Below are positions 57,270 through 64,000 of a DNA stretch of 64,000 bases, in pieces. Position 1 is the stretch's first letter. Each line of letters starts with the position of its first letter. Below the pieces are notes generated by a model. It saw only the letters and a list, made by a program, of their open reading frames with translations. It did no database searches and was not told the DNA's origin. Location of the stretch: contig OZ024787.1 in NCBI GenBank assembly GCA_964017065.1, forward strand, positions 7,735,899-7,799,898, given 5' to 3'. A program made the translations under genes and the position numbers. The stretch is from Haliclona indistincta. Its lineage: Eukaryota; Porifera; Demospongiae; Haplosclerida; Chalinidae.

Positions 57270-60200
57270 TCATTTCAACATTCTGATTGAATGTTGAATT
57301 ACTAAGTGTCTTTGCAGGAAGCCTATCTTAGCATACGTTTTAGGACACTCTGTGCATTTGAAGGGCTTTTTATCAGAATGGTTCTTCACCATGTGTCGAT
57401 TGAGATCTCCCTTCAATTGGAACTCACGGGAACACTCGGCACACTTGTGTGGCTTCTCGCCAGTGTGGGACAGCAGGTGCTGATTCAGCCGGCACTTATA
57501 GACGAATGTCATCTTACAGAACTCGCACGAATACATTATTCTTAGCCGCTTGCTGGGTTTATTATCGGTCTCTCTCCGCCGCTTGTTCCTGAGACCCAAT
57601 GACCTCCCGTTGTGATCAAGGTTTTCACTGCTGTCCTGTGTCACTTCAACAAACTTGACTCTTCTCTGAAGAGCTCGTTTTGATCGTCTCTTTTGCTTAT
57701 CAACTACATAGAAAAACAAAGACAAAAATTAATGAATTCTTGCATTTTAGTGTCAATGTATTCTCATTTTTTATTGTGGCGTTATTTTAGTTACATCATT
57801 GTTAGTAAAGCAGGCTTGTAGTGAATGACAGTCTACAGCATGCAGTCTGGTATGTGTGTGTCGTTTTTTTTACTTCTTTCACTAAGAGTATCCAAGTGTA
57901 GTTGTGGTCTCAATGTCTTTATCTCTCTGTCAATAATCTCCAGCTCGTCCTGCATCTCTCTCACGCACTCCTGTACTCGCTGATGCACAGCTGATTTTGC
58001 AGGAGCCTGTAGAATGAAGCACTAAAGGTGCATGCAGATGATTCAGTGGAATTCCACTCACATAGTAAACTGCAGCCATTACAAAAGCTACACTATACAT
58101 GATTTATGTACAGCAATCATGGTGCTTTGCTTTAGTACATAGTTTAGCAATCAGAAGCCAAGCAGTGCTGACCACTAATTCAAATGGGCGTGTTTACTAT
58201 GTTCAAAACATGATCTAGTCAGTGGGACATGCGCTGCTAAGTCTGCAAATCTGTACTGAAATTCTAACCTAACCTATCAGCTCCTAGGCAGTCCACTGCA
58301 GATAGAATTGTCTTTAAAGAACAGTCAGCAAAAGCCATCAATCAAGCCATTAATTGTGAACACAGCTTCATACAAGCTTTCACATTTGAATTTCAAAAGT
58401 GAGATAATATCGAGCTCTACTTGCATTACTAGTTTCAGAACTTACTCTCTTACAGTGCACCGCAAAACTGCCCACGAGGCATAATAAAGACATAAGAATT
58501 ATTGCTACATAATTGCAATCAAAAAATAATATTGGCAGAAAATTTTGACAAACTTGGGAAACCGTGTTTGGGGTCATAATTTTGGACCTTTTAAATCCTT
58601 ATTACACAAAATTACCTGACAACTGTCTGCTCTGATGATGTGTAAGAAGGCTACAGTCATGTGAGTATCCCGTAGCTGCAACAGGTTGGTCAGCTTGATT
58701 TTCTCCCATGTGGCGTTCTTCTCTTTAGCATCACACATGACAAACTCCACACACTCTGTTAACAAGACACACACGTAACCATGGATACAGTAGAATCAAA
58801 GCCTGAGGGACTTTGGACAATCGGAAGACCATGCTTGCAGTGGATAGAGATTTTGGTTCGTATCGCATGATGCTTCCGAGGGTCATACTAGCGAAGCACA
58901 TTCTTAGGCTCTTGGAGCATAAAAAAGGTACTTTGACAGTATAATTCGAATTGCTAATAATTATTTGACAAGGTGGTGTATACACCAGCACACAATGCCT
59001 CGTGTCATCAACACTGATACCAACCATTCATTATCTCCACAACTTGTAAGTCCATGTTTGTCTGGTCAATCAGTTTGGTCAGCTCATCTCTTCTCTGACT
59101 GTACTTGTCAACAAGCTCATCATAGAACTATAACAAACACAACATATGGGACACTTCACCGCCACAGACACATACAAGGCCTTTACATTACACATAAGAG
59201 CTAATCTTGAGCCCTAAAATGTCCTTTCCAGGAGCTTATCCATTCCAAGGAGCATGTCAAATAGTGTAATGGTAATAACATCACAATAATTTATTTCCAC
59301 CACTTGATGCATTAAAAATTCCTTATAAGGCAGTTTTTGTGTGACGTATACAGCCATGCATAAATGCATGTTATACTAGGCCCGTCGCTAGTTATTTTGT
59401 GCAAAAATTATTCTAGCATTCCTTTTTCTGATATTCAACGGTCCTTAGAATATGATAAGCTCATGGGTCTTTGGTGCATCAAGTTACTAGACTAGTATTG
59501 TCTTGATCATTTGAAGTATCAAGGGCTGGACAATACTGTACCTGGTTACCGTCACGTTGATGGTATTCCTCCACTGTGAGAGTTGACACCACTTTCTGCA
59601 ACCTGTTCTGCAACACCTCCAACTTTTCTATAATCTGCTCTTGATGCTTCTGCTTCTCCTCCTCGACTGCAGCCTCTAATTCTCTCTCCCTCTCAAGGCG
59701 CACTAACTCTTTATCAAGATTCTCTTGATGAAAACGATTCTCAATGTCTTCATCTTCAAGTTGCTTCACAGTTTTCTTATACTCCTCATCGCAATGATCT
59801 GACACATTCTTCATCTGAACCAATAGATCGTCTAGGAGTATTTTCGTATGTAAGTATCTACAGATGTATCTATAGCTTACCAATGCCCTTTGCTTCATTG
59901 CTATACATCTCCTTGTCTCCATTTAAACTTTTCTCTTCTTCAAGAAGAATCGTTTTAGTCTCCGACTCGATTTGTTCCAGTTCGTGTAAAGTAGTGAATA
60001 GTGAATTCTTCCTTTCTATTTTCAACAGCTTAGCACACTCTATTTTAGCATCCAGCATCGCCTCTTCTAAAATAATGAAGACAAAATAGTGACAGCAATG
60101 GTTTACATTAGAGCAAAATAAATGATAACATACTCGCATTTGCATTCCATTTACATTTGGAAAAAATATTATGCATAAAATTTTTGAATTTGAAATTTAA

Positions 60201-62043
60201 ATTTTGTCTAACTCTTCCAGTATTCTGATCCTATGTATTCTTACCTGCTAACTGCTCACATCTATCCATCTCTTCACATGTCAGCTCTTCTTCTTTCAGC
60301 CAGCTCTTGAGACACTTTTTGAATGCTGCATCAAACTCGCTCAGTGCCGCCATGTTGGTCTCTTCAAGAGCTAATCTTGCTTGCGTTGTCTTGTAAGCAT
60401 ACGTGTAAGCATTTTCAAGACAACCAAGCACAGATGAGGCAACTGATGGCACATCACTGGATAGCGATGTGATGGTATCGATCCTGGTCAGTAGCTTCCT
60501 CAACACAACTAAGGAAAATGACAACAGCAGAAGAATGTCCATGCATGGTTTCATGTGAAAGAATGTATTATCAATATTACACCTTCACTGTTAATTACAC
60601 CTCACGCCTACCAGTTCTCATAAACACTTTGTCACCTTGCAGTGTGTCACATCACACAATAGACTATGGTCACTTACTTAACATCCTTTACAGTCTAAAG
60701 GCGCATTCACATGGACTATGCAAAGTGGAACGAATGCGCATTCAGTCTGGTTCATCAGCGCTCACATGAATCCGCTGCGAATCGAATGCCTCCGGAGGTA
60801 GATTGGAAGCGAATTGAGACTTTAGCGCGTGGGTGCACACTGTCGTGAGTAAAGAAAAGGTATTTGGCAGACTAGTAAACCTTTATAATGGACATTTGAA
60901 GCATCGTTGAAGGCTAGGAAGAGCACAGTGTAGCTTTATCAGCCGCGCAATTCACATCCAATTCATTATATGTGAACGCTCACGTTGCGCATTGTATTCG
61001 CTTCCAATTCTGGCGGTTTTGGGGATACAATGCGCATCAAAAGTGGATATCATGTGCCTTTACGCTTTACCCTTGCAAGAAGTAATAAAACTACTGTAGC
61101 AGGTGGTATACATCTTCTCACTACTTCAACGCAAACATAATTGTGACGTCAATTTTTCCTGCTGCAAAAGACTATATTTATTAACAATCTAAAAAAATAG
61201 TTATCAATAATTCACAGCTGGTGTTCATGCTCTACAGATGTTGTCAATATGTAGACACACGTTAATAAGAACCAGTCAAAACTGAGCAAAACCTCGGAAT
61301 GAATTCCTGACTGTGTTGACAAAGAACTCAAGAACTCCATACTAACAATCTACTGGAATTTGCAGAGATCTTGTACCGTGATAATATGAAAAGCGGAAGT
61401 GGAAATGGACCAATCCATTACGCGGAATACACGTAACAGCAGTGAATTTGATTGGTCAACGTTTATTTCTGATTTTTGCATCATGGTACAAGAAATCTAC
61501 AAATTCCGGTAACTATCACAAACACAATGAAGAGGCCTTGCAACTATTATAAAGCATTCTTGGTAACCACACATAGTACAAAAAATGAGAATCGGATCCA
61601 GAGTTACACAGAGATATTTAGTACCCTAGAATGATTCTTAGACACTTACAGTTCTCCATGAGCGAGTCGGACTGGTCTGCACACACCATGGCTGCAATCT
61701 CATCACGATATGCAACAAGGTCACTCTCTATAACAGCAGCATATCATATCATAACAGACCAAAGTCTGGATTAACGAAACATAGCAAAAACAATCCCGCA
61801 CTGCACGGCTTCCCACTATCGTAAAAGCTAGAAATTCTGTGGTTTACGATACAAGAAGAAAGAGTGCATTCAACAAAGTTCTGGCTAAACACATGCAATC
61901 ACTGGCGACACCAAGACGCGACGCGCAACTGGATAGTCCAAATAGTTATTGTGATAACCAGGCTAGGACTACAAAAATTCCCGATTCTCACCGAAATGGT
62001 TCTCCGTTGCACCCGATGATTTGAGCGCACCACAGCCTGCCAT
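57270..62043 (-). CDS. Coiled-coil protein with C-terminal C2H2 zinc fingers, 9 exons
   Basis: I assembled 9 exons: 62,043-61,992; 61,727-61,650; 60,508-60,245; 60,066-59,881; 59,831-59,542; 59,127-59,025; 58,755-58,616; 58,006-57,883; 57,703-57,270. They total 1,671 nt and give 556 residues with phase kept at every junction. The N-terminal third is helical. Residues about 130-290 are a charged coiled coil (e.g. RLERERELEAAVEEEKQKHQ). The last exon has a basic stretch (NKRRRETDNKPSKRLR, a possible nuclear signal) and three C2H2 fingers (CEFC...HLLSH, CAEC...HMVKNH, CTEC...HLVIQH) joined by TGEKP-type linkers. The exon 6/7 junction is uncertain, and the exon 8 donor (gtgaaa) is weak. Without that splice, exon 8 ends about 30 codons later, and the zinc-finger exon would belong to another gene. 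I do not recognise the full architecture; a nuclear, DNA-binding role is inferred from the fingers. Confidence 0.6.
60694..61068. mobile_element. MITE in intron 2 of the coiled-coil gene
   Basis: The left end CTAAAGGCGCATTCACATG is mirrored imperfectly by CATGTGCCTTTACG at the right. Internally CATTCGCTTCCAATTC-like text is repeated inverted (ttggaagcgaattga near 60,801; cgcttccaattctgg near 61,000). It is GC-richer than the surrounding intron. The superfamily is not determined. Confidence 0.55.
61360..61510. repeat. Diverged relative of the palindromic MITE at 54,971
   Basis: It shares gagatcttg, cggaagt and ttgattggtcaacg in the same order and orientation, with a weak inverted-repeat structure (agatcttgtacc / ggtacaagaa). 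Confidence 0.5.
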
Positions 62044-62313
62044 CTTAGTCAGAGGGTCTTCGAGAGAACTTCTATCCCAGAGCTCTTCAGTAATCCACGT
62101 GGTAATATACAGGCAGTCGTATGCTCGCGTATAAAACACTACTAACACCGTAACGTTAAACGTAACATAACATAACGTTACAACTTTGTATATGCAACAA
62201 CAGCGACAAAATCATACCATACAGACTATTTTGCTAAAATGTAACTTAAAACTATATAACACACAGCTAACTATCGTCTGAAACACTCTGGACTAATTTT
62301 TCAATAGTTTCTA
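62044..62313. promoter_or_regulatory. Probable 5' flank of the coiled-coil gene
   Basis: This lies directly upstream of the minus-strand start at 62,043 and downstream of the sacsin-like relic. The start codon context is CTAAGATGGCAGG, an AAGATGGC stretch like that often found at animal housekeeping promoters that bind YY1. This is a weak inference. Confidence 0.35.
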
Positions 62314-63440
62314 TCACAAATTCATCCTATCTCTAGTTCTATGAGCGTCATCAGGTGTGTAATGATCAGCTGGAATCCCTGCATTAGCAAACCATCTGTT
62401 TGGCCATCTTGTATTATTGTAGTATTCTCCAGCTTCAAGCTCATCTACAGTGAGTCGAACTTGACAACAAGATTCTTCAGACAATTTGTGAGCAATATTG
62501 CTAAAGAGTGGATAGAGGTGATGGTTAGTAAGATATCTCTGAACGTTTCCATGTACTATATACATTCCTGCTTTTAATGCCTTTTTCTACTCCTTCATGA
62601 GCTAGAAAGCATACATGGCCAGACAATCTGTCATTGCCTGACGATAACATAACATCCAAGGCCTGCTTATCCAGTCTAGCTTGACTCAGCCAGCGATTTG
62701 CTTGATGAGCATCTGCATGGTCTTGATTCTGCTTGTCCTTTAAAGTATTCATCAGGTCAGATAATTATCTGTGACTAATGATCTGCCTCTCCTTCCAATT
62801 CATCAAAAGATGATTCGATATTTCCTTTCTCAATCAAGCTCATTTATAAATGTACCAGGAATGTAAACACATCAATTCATGTGCAAGTTCAATGTTATCG
62901 AGGTTTTTATCAGGACGCCATTGCAGATGCAATCTTCTGATTATTCTCCATTGCACATTATGCTCATACTTATCAAGTCCAGCAATTAACTCTAAGATTT
63001 CATCTTTACAGTGCTGTGCTTGTGGAGTGAATTTGTCTTTCTCCGGGCGATTATTATGATCACGAAGATTAACAGCTTTATTTGCAGGTGGGTGAGTGCG
63101 AGGAGACCTCCCAAACTTACAGAGCAGGAGTATGGAAACATAACGTGCATGGTTCCTTATCAGGATCAATATTGATGACTATAGATGTCATCAGGCATTC
63201 TACCGGATTCATTGACATCTGGATGAGTTATACGTAGCTCCCCTGTTTTGTTTCTAATGCTACCCATTCATTCATCTGGTCTAAAATATTTTTCACCTTT
63301 TGGCAGCCTTTTGGTCTAATAGCTGTTGCCAGCATTCTGGTACTGGTATACCAACCTTAGGGAGGTATTTGCAAACACTTCCTTACTTTATATTCTTGAT
63401 GTTTTTACATTTCTAAATTTCCCATGTAGCTAGATGTATG
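62314..63440 (-). pseudogene. Sacsin-like J-domain plus HEPN pseudogene
   Basis: Read on the minus strand, this stretch follows the end of sacsin-type proteins. Around 63,370-63,180 come pieces of the region before the J domain (VGIPVPECWQQLLDQ and YFRPDE, then THPDVNESGRMPDDIYS), broken by stops and shifts. At about 63,169-62,840 is a J-like segment (RRLHLQWRPDKN), in which the HPD tripeptide of active J domains is RPD. At 62,752-62,314 is a HEPN domain (GHVCFLAHEGVEKG and then HHLYPLFSNIAHKL), shifted by one extra base near 62,577-62,582. Active sacsin-type proteins act as chaperones; this copy is unlikely to do so. Confidence 0.75.
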
Positions 63441-63647
63441 GGGTACTCAGCTCTCTCTAAGCTGATAAAACAACTAGGAGTGCCTTGATTCAAAATTATC
63501 CCTCATGCACTTCGAACCGCTGAAATCACATCATAAAAATTATTCAAATGTGTGTTCTGATACAACTAATAATTTTGTGCATGCATACTGTTTTGTGATC
63601 AATCAACTATACAATAGTAAACTCAACTATTATATAGAATGCTAAGA
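63441..63647. other. Spacer between two sacsin-like units
   Basis: This is non-coding AT-rich spacer between the upstream HEPN stop codon and the degenerate unit. Nothing else is visible. Confidence 0.5.
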
Positions 63648-64000
63648 CTAAGGAATTAATGCTGTAACAGTCTGAATGATGTAGTCTGCTATCTCCTGTG
63701 CTTCTTGGGCCTGTTCTAGTGTAAATTGATCAGCTGGTAAGCTCCCATTATACCACTGATTTGGAAATCTTGTCTTGAGATAGTACTTTCCTTGCATTAA
63801 AGTATGTATATAATCCCTCATTTTACGAGAAGAATCTTCTAACAACTTGTGAGTAATATTTTCGTAAAGAGGCTTGATTTGGTGTCCACCTAGATATGCA
63901 TCAGTGTGTTTTCCATGAATTGCATACATTCCAGCCTTTAGTGCCTTCTCTGCCACTTCATGAGCCAGAAAACAAACATGACCGCACATCTCATTGGCTT
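63648..64000 (-). CDS. Sacsin-like HEPN domain, 3' end of gene (partial)
   Basis: The open frame enters from the right window edge and ends at 63,648. The 110-120 visible residues form a HEPN domain: CGHVCFLAHEVAEKALKAG, then HQIKPLYENITHKL, and NQWYNGSLPADQFT, followed by a helical end. The domain matches the degenerate neighbour (62,752-62,314) residue by residue but without its frameshift. HEPN domains of this type close sacsin-like proteins and may bind nucleotides. The J domain and anything upstream lie outside the window, so it cannot be said whether this is a full gene. Confidence 0.75.
   Translation of the reverse strand, partial: ANEMCGHVCFLAHEVAEKALKAGMYAIHGKHTDAYLGGHQIKPLYENITHKLLEDSSRKMRDYIHTLMQGKYYLKTRFPNQWYNGSLPADQFTLEQAQEAQEIADYIIQTVTALIP

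Noticed and set aside
58731..59027. 98-codon minus-strand frame
   Set aside because: It spans an intron between exons 6 and 7 of the coiled-coil gene in a frame that does not join them.

Overview
The window looks like nuclear DNA of an early-branching animal. A demosponge is my best guess; this is inference and no marker proves it. Genes are split by short introns (about 50-200 nt, plus a few long ones), the DNA is AT-rich and full of small transposons, and several families present (POT/SLC15 expansion, beta-helix plus multipass membrane proteins, sacsin-like J/HEPN proteins) are typical of such genomes. There are no bacterial-style operons and no tRNA, rRNA or CRISPR array that I can support.

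Layout. 1-20,900 and 31,700-47,450 hold a dispersed tandem array of at least 12 single-exon genes, pseudogenes and fragments of one SLC15/POT-like transporter family. Four copies are intact (3,936-2,392; 34,737-36,275; 39,941-38,379; 45,283-43,706). One is nearly identical to an intact copy but has a 1-base frameshift (6,328-4,783). The rest are broken. At 20,894-37,721 lie a possible 45-aa gene and a lipase maturation factor gene of 11 exons, including an 11-nt micro-exon. Its 13.4-kb seventh intron contains an antisense 1,153-aa beta-helix/multipass membrane gene and an intact SLC15-like gene. At 47,919-51,655 is a mitochondrial glycine carrier (SLC25A38 type, 7 exons), followed by a G12/13-type G-protein alpha subunit (52,082-56,678, 3 exons). 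On the minus strand, 62,043-57,270 can be assembled from 9 phase-compatible exons into a coiled-coil protein ending in three C2H2 zinc fingers. The right end (62,314-64,000, minus) holds degenerate sacsin-like J/HEPN sequence.

The most unusual content is a family of about 1.2-kb non-autonomous mobile elements (five copies) and a 2.15-kb distant relative. Each has a head that is a large palindrome and a 0.85-1.3-kb tail. Both outer ends consist of a short hairpin followed inward by a TGTAGGGAT-like box. Hairpin sequences differ between copies but pairing is kept, with compensatory changes, and the end boxes change together at the two ends of an element. Paralogous gene flanks provide empty sites. 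This suggests end recognition based partly on DNA structure, and I cannot assign it to a known superfamily.

The host genes (LMF, SLC25A38, Galpha, coiled-coil/zinc finger) have unrelated household and signalling roles and show no sign of working as a unit. What connects the region is repeated duplication of the SLC15-like gene with its flanks, and the insertion of foldback elements into those duplicates.
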